From Castor canadensis (lineage: Eukaryota > Chordata > Mammalia > Rodentia > Castoridae): 64,000 nucleotides of DNA. Below the pieces are notes generated by a model that saw only the letters and a list, made by a program, of their open reading frames with translations, ran no database searches and was not told the DNA's origin. Below are positions 1-12,409 of the stretch, piece by piece (position 1 is the stretch's first letter; each line of letters opens with the position of its first letter). Where the stretch lies: contig NC_133394.1 in NCBI RefSeq assembly GCF_047511655.1, positions 63,644,501 through 63,708,500 on the forward strand, in the 5' to 3' direction. Made by a program: the position numbers and the translations under genes.

Positions 1-929
1 TCTAGACAATTACCCAGACAAAAGCTACAAAATTAGGAAATCACATTAAAATGAGAAAAGAAATGTAATATAAAGTAGTCCGAGAATATTACTTAGGTCT
101 GGATTCCTTGGGTTTGGAGACAATATGCCTTATAAACTATGTTGGGAGCTATTATTACAGTATCAACAGCTTTATTCTTCAAGGATAAGAAAGAGAAATG
201 GAGCGGCATTTTTAAAACAATAAGCAATACAAAACCTGCAGTTGTTCCTTGTGGGAAGGAGATAAGGCAATTTCTTATTAAGAATGATTTCAGAACCATA
301 GGCAATGAGTTCAGAAATGCAAGTCAGAACCCACTTTTAGCAAAATCCCCAGGAGTAACTTATGCCTATTAATGTTGAAAAGCACTGGACCAGACAATGG
401 AAGATGGTTATCAATTGTTATCTACTGATTATCACCACTACATATGAAAATATCTACAGATCTGATAACCCACATCTTTAAAATAGAGTTAAGAGTAGGA
501 GTGAGGGTAGAAATAAGGGTCAAACTGAAGAAAGAAGGATCATTCCATGGGCGGCTCAATGTATTGGTTACCTAGGACATTGAGCTACACATTCAGGGTC
601 TGAGTACTGCCTGCTGACAGCCTGGTTATAAGTCCAATCAATTTTTTAAAAATCACAGTTAGATTTTACTTTTACTTTTAGTTTCTGATTCTGTCTTAGG
701 TCAAAGAGGACTGCAAATAGTCAAAGGAAGTAGAAAATACAGGAAAGTGAAAAAACAGGTCTCTAAAAGAAATGAAACTTGCCATATTGCCTTGATTCTT
801 CATTTAAATCGTTGATTTAGCACCAAATCATTCTCCTCATTCTCTGACTTAGTACCCTAAATTCACTACCTGTACCTTCTATGAATAATTGGACTACAGA
901 CCTTCTAAGAGGTTTTGGGGATCAGCTGG
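1..929. other. 5' flank of PRSS12, no gene seen
   Basis: AT-rich flanking DNA upstream of the CpG-rich exon 1 region. A 77-codon open frame at 139-372 (+) and a 70-codon frame opposite it have no domain, signal peptide or family resemblance that I recognise, and are probably chance. I see no RNA gene or clear repeat here. Confidence 0.5.
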
Positions 930-1306
930 TTTTCGCTGGCGGAGACACTGCGCGCCCCGCGCCGCAGCCAGGGGGCAGAGTCTGTCTCCGGCGGGCTAGC
1001 GCCTCTGCCCGCTACCTGGCACTCCAGCCCCAGCACCTCCGGCCGGTCCCGGCTTTGGCTTTCCTGGTCCTTTGCACCGGCCAGGTCTCGGCGGAGCCGG
1101 GGATCCCACCGCCAGAAACGCAGGCCGGAGCAGAGGCACCCCAGGCTAGGGAGGAAGGGTGGGCGGCAGAAGGCGGTCGGCTCACCAGTGTGTGGGAGGG
1201 GGATCTGGAAGGAGGGGGTGTCCAGGGACGCAGCAGCCCCGCCCCTTCTCCTCCCCTTCAGAACCCGAGGAGCCGGGAGCATGGACCAAACCCCAGCGGT
1301 GGCACC
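930..1306 (+). promoter_or_regulatory. PRSS12: CpG-rich promoter and 5'UTR region of PRSS12
   Basis: Base composition changes abruptly near 930 from AT-rich to GC- and CpG-rich and stays so to about 1790, as at a CpG-island promoter with first exon. A GC box (CCCCGCCCC, Sp1-type) lies at 1237-1245, about 60 bases before the start codon. I see no convincing TATA box, which is usual for this promoter class. The transcription start cannot be set from sequence alone. The frame of the protein stays open upstream to an ATG at 881, but homology begins only at 1307. Confidence 0.6.
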
Positions 1307-1790
1307 ATGACGCCCGAGCGTTTCGTGCTGGCTCTCATTCTAGGGGCGCTCCCCGAAGTGGTCAGCGTCGATCCGGTCCTCACTTATCCACCTCATCAGC
1401 GCCACCGCCACCTCCACTCGTCCCCTTCAAGTGCTCAGTACCTTTATTCCCTTCCCACCCGGCAGCGGCCACAGAGGACGCCTCCGCCGCCTCCGCTCCC
1501 GCGCCCCCCGCGGGCGATCCCTGCGCTCCAGGCTGGTCACACTCCCCGGCCGCACCCAGGAGGCTGCCCCACAGGAGGCCTGTTTGTCAACGTGACAGAC
1601 TTTGGCGCCCCGTGTCTGCGCTGGGCAGAGGTGCCACCCTTCCTGCAGCGCTCACCCCCGGCCAGCTGGGCTCAGCTGCGAGCGCAGCGCCACAACTTTT
1701 GCAGGAGCCCCGACGGCGTGGGCAGACCCTGGTGCTTCTATGTAAATGCCCACGGCAAGGTGGACTGGGGTTACTGCGACTGCACACACG
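1307..1790 (+). CDS. PRSS12: PRSS12 exon 1: signal peptide, proline-rich region, kringle
   Basis: This exon codes for 161 residues plus one base (phase 1). The ATG at 1307 has A at -3 and begins MTPERFVLAL, a close match to the neurotrypsin N-terminus; this homology decides the start. Residues 1 to about 21 form a hydrophobic signal peptide. A proline-, histidine- and arginine-rich linker follows, with a PPPPPLPRPPR run. The kringle spans residues 87-159, with Cys at 87 and the typical motifs FGAPCLRW, NFCRSPDG, RPWCFY and WGYCDC. The frame is intact and well conserved. The anomaly is the end: after CAC G at 1790 the intron should begin GTGAGT, but the sequence is ATGAGT (1791-1796), a single change at the invariant +1 base. 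Read-through would add foreign residues until a stop at 1940-1942. Confidence 0.9.
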
Positions 1791-3860
1791 ATGAGTGGCA
1801 TCGGGGCAGTGGTAGCAACTTGGGACTTGCACGGGGCCAACCTGGTTTGGGGAGAGCAGAGATGTTTCTGGGAGACAGAGGGATGGTATGGAGTTTATGG
1901 GATTGCATTTCGGGGCACGGTGTGATGGTTGGCTGCCGCTGATACTAGTGAGGTATATTGGTATAGTAAGTTTAAATTAGCCGTGCGTGCTTTGTGTGAA
2001 GGTTGTCAGATGGGCAGTTTCTGTGCAAGGTTTGAGTTCTGGGTTCCTAGACACTGTCTTTGGTTACTGTGTGTATGTGTGTCCAGCCTTGGCTGGATGT
2101 GTGCATGTTGGTTGTCTGCTGTATTCCGGATCAGCTTGCCTGGAGGGCGTTATTAACATAAAAGAGGAAAAGCTAAGGAAGAGATGAAGTTGCTAATTAC
2201 TTATTTTGGAAAGGAAAGTAGTAAATGTAATATGACCTTCAGCAAACTTCCCTCCCCTCTGTGGACTCTGATTTGGAAAACCGGTGAAATTTTTGCCTTG
2301 CTCCCACCACTGTATTTGAAAAAGTGTGATAAAATTCCCAGGCCAAAATACAAAACTGGTCACATTCTGGGGCACAGAATGGTAAATGTCATCAGTGAGT
2401 GAAGAAAAAAGAAAAGGCCAAGAGGTAGGACTATAAGGAAACAGCTCACCATGGTTAAATGCAGTTTTCAACAATGACATCACTTGCCATTAAATGTCAT
2501 TCGTGGGAAATTGGGCTTAGTTGGTAACATCAGGAAAGAAAGTTGGTAAGATCTGTTAGGTGTGTGATAATAAAAGCATCACATTAATAAATTTAATGTA
2601 AGTGAATATTTTGCCTTTAAACAGTTCTTTATTTTGAAATTGTTGGGGTTTTAATACTTTCTTGTATAACAATTGGGGGAGAAAAATCTTGTGTCCTTTG
2701 AAGTTTGAATTTTTCCTAAAAGATTAAAAAACTGGCAGTTTTTCATCCAAGCTGAATTGGGATCCTGAAACACGTACTTTGTGCCTTTTGAAGGTAATTT
2801 GGAGGTACTTTCCACAATGTCCTTCTTTTCCTTCAGGAATTTTATTTATCTGTGCCTTCAATTGCATTAATGCTTTGAGTTAAAGGAAAGCGATAGGAAG
2901 GTTGAGATCAATTACCCTTCATCCTAGAGAATGAAGTCATTGCTATACTCATGATTCGTGGATGGAATGCCAATGAGCTATAAAAAATTGAGGTGAAGTG
3001 ATATCAAACAGAGAGCCCTAGTATTATCTCATTTACTGTAAGAGATTATTTGTAGTAAAATCTCAAGTCTATTGAGCTGTATTGACAGATATCTTACCTT
3101 CTAATTATTCTTAGTTTTATAAATAGATAAAGGTGAAGAGTTATTAGGGAATAAATGTGTAGGAAAGAATACACGATTTCTCCTTAAATTATGTAAAGAC
3201 ATACTAAAATTGAAATTAAGTTTAAAAAATTATAGTGATTTATTGCTTTTTTTCAGACATAATTAACTTTCAGTTTTATTTTCTTAATGAGGAGAATAAC
3301 TTGTTCTAGTATTCCCCACCACCCCACTCCCTGTAATTGGATAGAAATTTAAATTTTCTCAATGCTTTTAGATTCATAGCTGTCAACAGACAAAACCCCA
3401 AACATTACATAGTAGCTGTGTGTAAGATAATTGAACACAAGAGAAACAAAAGAAAACACCCAGGGAGAGACATAAATGCCCTCCCCCACCAAGAACAAAA
3501 CAAAAACAAAATCAGGAAAGCAATTGTCTATGTAATAATCAAATTACTTTTACAGACTCAGACTTGATAACCAAGGCCTCCCATTCTGTCATTTACTCCT
3601 GCAGGTCTGATTGGGCAAAACCCATACCTTTGAAATGACTTGCAGATTCCAACCCTTAGAACTTTACTATTCTGGCATTTCAATAAGGGGGTTCGAACAA
3701 AAATATTATGGAGTGGTAAAAGAATATTGATTGAGTCGTGCTTTTAGTCTGCAATGCTGGGTAAGACGCTTAACTTTGGTATTCTCCTCTGGAGAAAAGC
3801 AGGTTATGAACAAATTAATTCAAAGGACTTTTCCTGCTCTGCGCATGTACACAAAATGAC
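1791..3860. other. PRSS12 intron 1, no feature seen
   Basis: Apparent intron after exon 1, falling quickly from GC-rich to AT-rich. Possible cryptic GT donors exist (such as the GT inside GTGGTAGC near 1810), but none can be supported. No exon, RNA gene or clear repeat was recognised. Confidence 0.45.
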
Positions 3861-3864
3861 CTTG

Positions 3865-4005
3865 CTTAATAACAGCTAGGACTTACTGAACACACACTCT
3901 GCACAGGATGCTGGACTAAGCATTTTGTTTGTTTTCTGTTTTAATTTTCATAGCAACCTTATAAAGGAGTGCCAACATTTTACTGTTGAAGATACCAAAG
4001 GCAAA
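3865..4005 (-). repeat. MIR SINE fragment
   Basis: The + strand reads as the reverse complement of a MIR element: a form of 'acttactgaacacacactctgcac', then 'ctaagcatttt', then 'catagcaaccttataaaggag' followed by a diverged 'ttttactgttgaaga'. High divergence fits an ancient mammal-wide SINE. Confidence 0.5.
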
Positions 4006-4009
4006 TTAC

Positions 4010-5214
4010 CAGGAATGAAGGAGAAAATAAGGTTGAATATGTTCATTTTTACTTCTCAGCTCATTTTGTGCTGTTTCTTTACTTATATACCATGTAGAAA
4101 TAGCTGTGCAGTATAGTAATACTCATTTGATAGCTTATGGACTGGTCTCAGAGGAAGAAAGAAAGGAAGAAGGGGAATTATGTTTATAGTACAATGCACA
4201 TTAATTCCAGTCTCTTATGCCTTAAAAATATTTTGTCTTTACAGAAAACCAAGGCAAAGAAAAGAACAATATATAGTAATGCTGTCCCTCCTTTAGAAAA
4301 TAAACTGGTGGCCAGTTTCTAGTTGCATCCAGAGAAATGAGGAAGTTGGTGTGTTCTGGGTGGAGAGTTTGTCGAAGCCAAGTTGAAGGGGCAGGGTGGG
4401 GATCTCAGGTGAGTCAGGGCAGGGCAAGGGCATTCCAGTGGCTCAAATGTCAGAGAACAAGAAAGGTGATGCCCAGACTCTGGCCTTATGAAATTTGCGT
4501 ATTAGTGAAAAAAAAAAAGAAAAGTTTCTGGGGATTGGAATACCTAGGTAGCCCAGGGAGTTGGTTCTTGTAATGAGCATTAGAATTACCTAGGGATTTG
4601 TTAAAATGCAGATGTCTGGGCTCTAGCATCAGGGTCCTGAGTAATTTTCACATGTGGATCAGGAATGGAATGTACATTCAATTACCTTGCCTACTGGACA
4701 CTCTTTCATGGTCAGTGACAATTGACGGGAGGTCATTCAGAATCCCCTGGAATGTGTAGTGGTGGTGATGATGTGGGCTAACATCATCATTCCATGACTT
4801 CATCCTGCTAGTCTTAGTAGCATGCACAAGGGACCCCAATGGTAACTTTCTGTGTGATTTTAGAAAATGGCACCATTGGAATTTGACCAATGTGAGATAA
4901 CAACAACCTAGATCACTAACTGAATGTGAGCCAGGGTGCCGGCACATTTCTACAGGGAGATTTAACAGGCAACTGACTGATTTCCCACAAGTCCTTGTGA
5001 TAAGTTAGTGCTTCTTGAGTAGGAAGGGTAATCACTTCTCCAGGCTCAGGCTGGCACAGTGGCTGGGGCAACTTGCATGGCACTGTGCTAGAAACACTCC
5101 TTTTTCACAAGCAACCAAGTGGATTAAACCTTTGGAGGTTGACAACTGATAGATAAAACAGACAGAATAAATGATAACCTTCTAATAATTGAAATTTTAC
5201 CAGAGACAATCTGT
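4010..5214. other. Intronic DNA with a short MER5-type fragment
   Basis: AT-rich intron. Positions about 4578-4660 ('attagaattacctagggat' then 'gttaaaatgcagat') resemble the end of a MER5-type hAT-Charlie nonautonomous DNA transposon. Nothing else was recognised; open frames at 4337-4573 and 4678-4947 lack family features. Confidence 0.4.
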
Positions 5215-5910
5215 GTCAGTCAGCTCCCTGTCACTGTGACAAAATACCTAAGATAATAAAGTTGAAAGGAGGAAAGATTTCTTTATATATGGTGGTATTG
5301 GGGTTTGAACTCAGGGCCTCTTGCTTGCTAGGCAAGTGCTCTACCACTTGAACTATACCATCAGCACTTTTGGTTTTAGCTAATTTTTAGATTGGGTTTC
5401 TCATTTTTTGCTCATGGTGGCTGAACTGTGATCCTCCTCCTTTGCCTCCCTTAGTTGGGATGATAAGAGCCTACCACCACACCGGTTTTTTTGTTGAAAT
5501 GGGGGTCTAGCTAAGTTTTTGCCTGGAATGGCTTCGAGCACTGATCCTCCTGATCTCTGCCTCCTGAGTAGCTGGGATTAGAAGGGTGATCCACTATGGA
5601 GGAAAGACTTATTTTGGCTCACGGTTTCAGAGTTTCAGCCCATGGTCACTTGGCTCTGTAGGTTTGTGATGAGGCAGAACCACTTGGTTCTGAGCAAAGC
5701 TGCTCACCTAACTTCAACTTCAGCCAGGAAGCAAAGAGAAAGAGTTTGAGGGGGTCTCAATATCCCTTCAATGGCATTCCCCCAATTACCTTGTTTCCTC
5801 TGACTAGGCCCCAACTTCTAAAGGTTCTACCACCTTTCCAATAGTGCCATAAGCTGGCAACCAAGCCTTTAATATGTGGCCATTGGGGAACATCTAAAAT
5901 CCAAACCATA
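5215..5910 (-). repeat. LTR-like dispersed repeat, copy 1, split by a SINE
   Basis: It starts 'gtcagctccctgtcactgtg' and ends 'aaatccaaaccataac'. A second copy of the same repeat lies at 25775-26272. The interior ('attttggctcacggtttcag', 'gaagcaaagagaaag', 'ccaccacctcc'-like end) resembles antisense MaLR-type LTRs, but I do not assign a family. A SINE at about 5290-5596 interrupts it, with the host motif GGAGGAAAGAYTT repeated on both sides. Confidence 0.5.
5290..5596 (-). repeat. Dimeric B1/ID-type SINE
   Basis: Antisense copy. The tRNA-like unit comes first on the + strand ('gggtttgaactcagggcct', the complement of a B box, and 'ctctaccacttga'), then the linker and a B1-like unit ending 'cctcctgagtagctgggatt'. 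The flanks carry a short direct repeat (GGAGGAAAGATTT / GGAGGAAAGACTT), the target-site duplication. Confidence 0.7.
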
Positions 5911-6779
5911 ACAAAATGATTTCCAGTTCTGATTTTGTGGTTGTTAAATCATGCTAATCTGCTCATATGCACCTACTCACCGCAGATCTCTTCCTTCCAA
6001 CAGAGATGGTGGCTTGTCGGCCAAATACTGTTTATAAACTGTCCTCTTTGAAGTTCTTCTGCTGTTTGAAAAGAATGTTAATTAAGAAGTTAGCTGAAAG
6101 CTTCCCCCACCTCTCCGCCTTTTAATTCTGCATCTTGATTTTATGTAGTAGGTGTTGAAAAACATTTATTGGCAATACCAGATTTGATATATTTCCTGGC
6201 TGGATTTTAAATATGGAGCTCAGTCTGGCTAAGGCTTCTGTAAAACATTTAGATTTAGGGCATTATTTGACTCTGAAGTAGTGTGAACATCTTTTGTTTT
6301 AAGAAGAAAATAAGTTATCCAGTTTCTATTACTTTTTATGAGATATTGCCTGGCCAGGAGTATGTTTACTTATGTGGTCACTGACCTGTGTGTGTGTGTT
6401 TATGGTAATTTTGCAAATGTAGTTTGGTTTACAACTGTGAGGACAAAAGGAAATATCCAGTAATAATGTACTATTTATAGGTACCTTCTTTTGATGGATA
6501 TAATGCCTACACTAAAGTAATAACTGTAAAGATTACATACATAAAATGGAAAAATAATTATAATAATATTAAAAGCAAAATATGGGCATACATTATAAAC
6601 ATGATTGTGAAAATAATGAGACTTGTTAATAATTTGGGAAAGAAAACAAATGATAATTATGAGTTTGAATATGAATGTGGTTTGACTTAATTACATTGAT
6701 TTCAGTGGCAAAAAATAGACAACCCAATTCAAAATGAGTGAAACAGTCAGAGATTAATTTCTATTTTAATTTAATTAAT
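5911..6779. other. Intronic DNA, no feature seen
   Basis: AT-rich intron; no exon, RNA gene or confidently recognisable repeat. Confidence 0.45.
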
Positions 6780-6880
6780 TAATTTTTAAATTTTATTGCA
6801 TTGGGGTTTGAACCAAAAGTCACACACATGCTAGGCTAACACTCTACCATACAGCTACATCCTCATCCTTAAATTTATTG
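6780..6880 (-). repeat. ID/tRNA-type SINE, diverged
   Basis: Antisense tRNA-like unit ('ggggtttgaaccaaaagtca', 'catgctaggctaacactcta', 'ccatacagctacatcctc') preceded by the complement of an A-rich tail. It shows the ID pattern but is diverged. Confidence 0.5.
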
Positions 6881-6884
6881 TTTA

Positions 6885-8920
6885 TATTACAAGAGGTCCA
6901 TCTGATTGGCTGCCTCCATCAGAGGCAGTTCTGTTCCACACTGTTCTCTTGGCTTCTCTACTTTCTATGTGGGGTTTTATCCTTAGGCTCCACTTAGAGA
7001 TAAGGCAACCTACAGGAGAAAGAAAAGGCCCCTCTCCCTGTGAAAGAGCAAAGAAAACTTTCTAGAATTTCTTCGCAGACCCCTCTACTATTTCATTGAC
7101 CAACACTAGATCACATGTTACTTTATGATTCTCTCTAGAAAGGAATAGCCAATGAGCCATACCTAGGTTAATAGGAAGCAAGGTAGTTCTTAAGGAGAGC
7201 CAACAGGTTTTGCTAAGGAACATGTTTAGGATTTATTCTTATATTTGGGAAACAGTGCAATTAAAAAGTAAGTAATCTAAAATACTATGCTGTGAAATTC
7301 TACATCCTTTTCTTTTTATCCGTATCTAAATGAATAATATTTAGACCCTGATTTGGTGGAGAAAACATATTGTCTTGTTTTAATATGCTATCTGCAGCAA
7401 ATATTACTGACAGATTTATTTCTATAATAAATAATTCCATAACAGTTGAGAATACCAAAGTTAGTTCAATTGTTAGGTTAAAATGATTTATTAATATTTT
7501 TTAAACATTTTTGTTCTAAGTGCAGGGAAGCAGTTTTTAAAAACTTTTCTTGCTACTCTGAATAGTAAACAAATATTCAGATGTTTACTATATGAACAAC
7601 TGATGTAGACTGCCTTTTACATGGTTGATACAATGATGTTAGAACATCAGGAAATGCTTATTTTTGCATCTTTAGCACCTAGTGTTCAAGGGCAGATCCT
7701 CCTGTATCCCCTCCTCCTCCTTCCTGCAAATTGATACAACAATATTAATAAAACTTCATTGTATTCAAAGCACTAAAACCATACAAACCATACAGGCATA
7801 TTCTTCCAGAATACTTTCTATTAGGATCATAAAAGGGGACACCAAAGGTGGTGGAAAATACTGATTTCTGTATTGGGGCAAGGATAGATTACTGAACACT
7901 CACTGAGTTTACAGTAGATGCAGTATATCCCAAGATAAATAAAGGATCAACTGACCTGTGTTTTCTAGTTGAGCTGTCTCAAGAATAATAAATGTTTTTA
8001 TTCCCTTCTCTGTGGTCCATGCTCTGTAAGACAGATAAGGGGATTACTATTCGGTTAATTTCATCACTCAGTGTTGTGCAGTGAACTGTTTACACAGCAT
8101 CGCTTGTGCATGTGTAAATGTTTCTGGGACACACAATTTGTGAGTTTCCTGCATACGTTGTTAGTATGCCAGAACTTAACCATGGATAAAGTCTTCTTTA
8201 ATGGACATCATAGAATATTTTAAACTAAGGAATAATTCATAAGATATATAAATTTCTAATAAGCACAATGTAATGGATAGAACTGGTTATCAAGAGGATA
8301 TTCTCTCATTTTGAATTAGACCAATTCAGACTTTTTTGGGCATTAAAGGTAGGTACATGAATAATAAATGAACAGTTAATATGAATTATAGATGTGAACT
8401 AATGGAGGCAAATATAGTTTGGTTGGATATTGGTTCAGGGAAATGCCTTGTATGTTAAAAGATGATTTGACCAGGGGCTATTTGAATAAAATTTACTATT
8501 TCTCTGTGCTAAAACAGATTTAAATTATAGATCAATTGTCAATATAATTATAGATAAGAATAGTATAGTACTATCAGAGAGTGTGTAGAAAAAAACATGA
8601 ATTTTTTCCCCTCTTTACCAAACTGTTATTTTAAAAGATTTAAAAAATATTTATTACTAATTTTCTTCAGAAAACTACTGGAATAGGTCTTTGTCTTTGC
8701 TGCTTTTTCTTCCTTTAAATGAGTGTATGTTAGTTTATTAGTACATTTTAATTAGTTAATTGAATTGGTTTATCTTTTCGGTTGCTCTCTTTTGGAAAGA
8801 TCTGAATGTACAGAATAAAGGTAGTTGACCTATTTGATTCTGTTCCTAATATTTCCTTTGGGCCTCCTTGACTTAAGGAGTATAGGAAAAGAAGCTTGTC
8901 TACCTGGCCAAGGAGGGTTA
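6885..8920. other. Intronic DNA, no feature seen
   Basis: About 2 kb of AT-rich intron. A 60-codon frame at 7682-7864 has no recognisable features. No SRCR-like exon was found here. Confidence 0.45.
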
Positions 8921-8924
8921 ATAC

Positions 8925-9312
8925 CATAATGGTTCCATTACTTTATTAGGGCTACAGTAAGTACCACAGAATGAATGGCTTATAGAAAAAAAAACTTCAA
9001 GATCAAGGTGTTGGCTGAATAAATTCCCTCTGAAGGCACTGGGGAAGGATTTGTTCCAAGGTGCTCTCCTAGTTCCTTGGATTATGGGAGAATGACTCCA
9101 GTACTTACATGGCATACTCCCTGTGCGTGTCTCTCTGTCCAGATTTTCCCTTGGTATAAGAACACAGACATAATGGATTATGGCTCACCCCAATGACCTC
9201 ATCTTGACTTGATCATCTACAAAGGCCTTATTTCCAAGTAAGATCAAATTCATAGGTATTGGCGATCAGTACTGTGACATCTCTTAGGCATGCACAATTC
9301 AGAAACAGCAGC
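8925..9312 (-). repeat. MLT1-type MaLR LTR
   Basis: Read in antisense it follows the MLT1 LTR plan. The + strand shows 'cattactttattagggctac', 'agtaccacagaatgaatgg', 'aagatcaaggtgttggctga', 'gcatactccctgtgcgtgtc' and 'ggccttatttccaagtaag'. Diverged and without internal MaLR sequence, so a solo LTR. Confidence 0.65.
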
Positions 9313-9314
9313 CT

Positions 9315-9890
9315 TAAAGAAGAAAAACTAATGAGATTTGTGAAGGGAATTTTAATCCCCTTAGCTGTTCTTTTCTAGTTTACCTTGCATTAATTGAGAC
9401 TGGTAAGATGGTTAAAGACAACCCTTGAATGTCAGTTTTCAAATTTCTATTTCCTAGCAAAGTTGTCAGTGAAGCAAATTTTTATAACATACATCCATGA
9501 ATCTGTTATATTTATGTTCTTTTATGAAGCTGTAGATATGTTAACATAGAATAAAAATATAAAGTAAAATGACAATAAGTTAAACGTTTTTGCCAAGGAA
9601 TTAAGAAACAGAATTCTAAGCACTGTTGCACGTTGGTACTTTTCTGCCATGAAGTAAATAGTTGTGATACCAGCAGTGAGTGACTGTGGTTTGTCTGTTT
9701 GTTTTTTTAGCAATTCCTTTCATGAACTCTGGGGGCTCTTTTCTTTGATATGCCATCACACACAACCTTCACAGTTCCAGACTTTTGTCCATTACTGATT
9801 GGCTCTATACATTCATAATGACTAATACAGTTGACCTAAAACCTCTGTTTGAGATTGTAAATTTTAAATTGTCATTGTGAGGGTTTTTTA
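9315..9890. other. Intronic DNA, no feature seen
   Basis: AT-rich intron; no exon or clear repeat recognised. Confidence 0.4.
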
Positions 9891-9896
9891 AAAATT

Positions 9897-10115
9897 TTTT
9901 TATTTTTTTCCCCTTGGCAGTACCTGGGATTGAACCCAGAGCCTCATGCTTGCTACTAAGTGCTCTGTCATCTGAGCCACACTCTCAGACCTTCTGTTTT
10001 TCTGCTTTTGAGGTAGGGTCTGGCTAACTTTGTCTGGGGATTGGCCTGGAACTTGCAGTGCTTCTGCTTCTGTCTCCCAAGTGCAGGGATAACAGATATA
10101 CATTGCATGCCACTT
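9897..10115 (-). repeat. Dimeric B1/ID-type SINE
   Basis: Antisense: a T-rich tail (9890s), the tRNA-like unit ('gggattgaacccagagcctc', 'ctctgtcatctgagccacac'), then a B1-like unit ('gaggtagggtctggctaact' to 'ctcccaagtgcagggat'). Confidence 0.65.
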
Positions 10116-10195
10116 TCATATATTTTTAAAAAGGTGTTTCAACTAATTCTTAGAAGAATTGAGAATTTCATAAAATTATATGCCATGAAAGAAAT

Positions 10196-10310
10196 ACAGT
10201 GAGTAGGCATGGTGGTGCAGTACTATAATCCCAGCACTCAAGAGGCTGAAGCAGAAGGATCAGTGTTCTAATTCAGAGTAGGCTACACAGTGAAAATCCT
10301 TCTCAGAAAA
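10196..10310 (+). repeat. B1-like SINE
   Basis: Sense B1/7SL-like unit: 'ggcatggtggtgcagtacta', 'taatcccagcactcaagagg', 'gctacacagtgaaaatcctt', then an A-rich tail that grades into a GGAA microsatellite. Confidence 0.65.
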
Positions 10311-10412
10311 AAAAAAAGAGAGGAAGAAAGAAAAAGAAAGGAGGAAGGAAGGAAGGAGGAAAGGGAGGGGGGACAGAGGGAGGGAGGGAGGGAAAGAGGA
10401 AGGAAGGAAAGA
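10307..10412 (+). repeat. Purine (GGAA/GGGA)n tract
   Basis: A run of A, AAGG and GGGA units grows directly out of the poly(A) tail of the preceding SINE, a usual origin for such microsatellites. The 64-codon frame across it is only Lys/Glu/Arg repeat. Confidence 0.8.
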
Positions 10413-10500
10413 CTTATCTATGTAGATGGTTTGCTTGGAACACTAGAAATTTTTGTGGCTCTCAAGGGAAAAAGCCATCTGTAGAGGGGCACTGCTAGGA

Positions 10501-10502
<2 letters not shown>

Positions 10503-10544
<42 letters not shown>
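10503..10544 (+). repeat. (GT)n microsatellite
   Basis: About 21 uninterrupted GT units. Confidence 0.95.
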
Positions 10545-10546
<2 letters not shown>

Positions 10547-12409
10547 TGGGGGAGTTGGCTGGTCCTGTGCTGGGAGTGTAATCTGACAGAGAATTCACTA
10601 GTCATTGACATGCAAATTACCTTTTCAGAATCACAAATATTTGTATTCATTTTTTTAAAGAAAATTGGCTGATACCCCACAGTTCTTGCCACACAGCAGA
10701 TGCAGCTAAATGAATCCAGGCTTTCACAGTAAGTTTGGAGCATTTGCAAAAAGATGGTGCAGCTGATAGTTGTCTTGGAAACATTTCCAGCTCTATCATT
10801 GCCATAGAATGTCACGGTCATCATTGTACTGGTGTTTTCTCCTCATCTCTAGGTGCCTCACTCATTTGAATGATATGTGCACATCATTTCTTCTTGATAG
10901 GTTTTTGGTTTTAGCACTATTTTAAATGCCTAAGCACTTAAGTGTCTTGACATGCATAAGTAGAATTCTAGTTTGTTTTTGCTGCTAGAACTTTCTTCCA
11001 ATCCTTTGACATGTAATTTGGTAGTGGTGGGGAATGAATAAAGAGGATAAGAGATTAATTTAAATATCATTTTCAGTAAAGTCTGAGGTGAACAAATGAA
11101 CTGTCGATTAAAAAAATAAACTGGTGTTTTTGATAGCCATAATATTTTGTGGTCTCTGCAAAAGAGGTTGTGTGATTTAAAAATCTGTAAAGTTCATTTG
11201 AACTCTTCAGACATTCTGCATTTTAAACACATTCTGCACTTGACACGTTTGACTGTGCTAGGCAGGGTCTGCTGTGGCTTAGTCAGACTTTACAAAGTTT
11301 AGAATGTGTGCTTTTGAGATGTTCTGTCCTATGAATGATCCAGGCCCATGTTCTCTCCTGAATAATCAGGAATTGGCAGTGCAGTGTTTACCTCCATTTA
11401 TTATTGCCTTTTGTTGGAATTCAGTTGGACTTTGTCATGAGAAATGTGATTTTTTTTTAAATGCTTAAATTTTTTAAGGATGATGATATGGAAAATAATA
11501 TGGTGGGTGGGTAAGCCAGTACAAATGAAATGAATGGGTAATATATGAACAGAATACTTTTGGAAAATTATCATAAAGCCTTACATAATAATTTTGAAAC
11601 GTGCAAATTACATCAGAATTTTTTGCAAGACTTATTTTTTTCTTCTTGATTTCTTAAATTCTTTACCTATGACATAAAGGACACCATGGATGTTTTTCAG
11701 CAGAATTTTATGAAATTTTAAGTTTGAGATAGAGTCAATCTCTGATTAAATACTCAATTGCTATGTTCCAATGCTAGCTGTGCAACCAGTCTCATGGAGA
11801 AGAGTGAGAAGAGGAATGCAGGGTCTTAATTAACACTTAAAGTCAGAAGAAAACTTAGTGTTTTCTTTGCTAGGGGTGCTTGAATTCAAATTTTGACTTT
11901 TTAAAGACTAAAAAGAATGACTCAGATTGTGGGCTGTGGGACAGCTCAGTGGGAGTCCTATGTAAGAGGACTTGAATTTCCAGGGTTATTCAATTATAAC
12001 AAACCACACTGCTGAGTGGCTATTATCTTAAGACTAATACTAGGCAATGTTTTCAAAACTAGCATCTTTTTGAAATTCTGAACATATACTTTAGAGTTTT
12101 TATGATTATTGTTTGAGGTTAAAAATGGAAAATGTACTTATTGTTCTCTAGTGGATGAACAAATCAAATAGAAGGAAGATATAATGTAGCTATTTACAGC
12201 TGATTTATAAGCAAGAGCATCTAACTTTGTTTCTGTTTCTTATGGATGACCTCATGTGAAGATGGAAGGTAATATATAATAAGAACTTCATATGTGATGT
12301 AATCTAATATTTGACTGCAAGATCTGATACTAGTCATTCTCTTCTGCTGTCTCTCTTTAAAAATTATAATTGGACTCTCTTTGTGCCTAGATAAAAAGAG
12401 AAAGTATAA
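10545..12409. other. Intronic DNA, no feature seen
   Basis: AT-rich intron. A weak tRNA-SINE-like patch near 11928-11990 ('gtgggacagctcagtgggag') may be a decayed ID element. No PRSS12 exon was found. A 109-codon minus-strand frame (10495-10824) runs into the GT repeat and looks like chance. Confidence 0.4.

Noticed and set aside
881-1306. Upstream extension of the PRSS12 frame to an ATG at 881
   Set aside because: The frame is open, but neurotrypsin homology and the signal peptide start at 1307. The upstream part is CpG-rich promoter/5'UTR sequence with an arbitrary-looking translation.
905-1840. Several long frames on both strands over exon 1
   Set aside because: Shadows of a GC-rich, stop-poor region. 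They have no domains, and the kringle frame explains the conservation.
2784-2812. A short peptide-like match (PFEGNLEV) to the missing SRCR1 first-half exon
   Set aside because: Only a few residues match, nothing downstream resembles the WGTVC or WDD motifs, and there is no suitable acceptor or donor.
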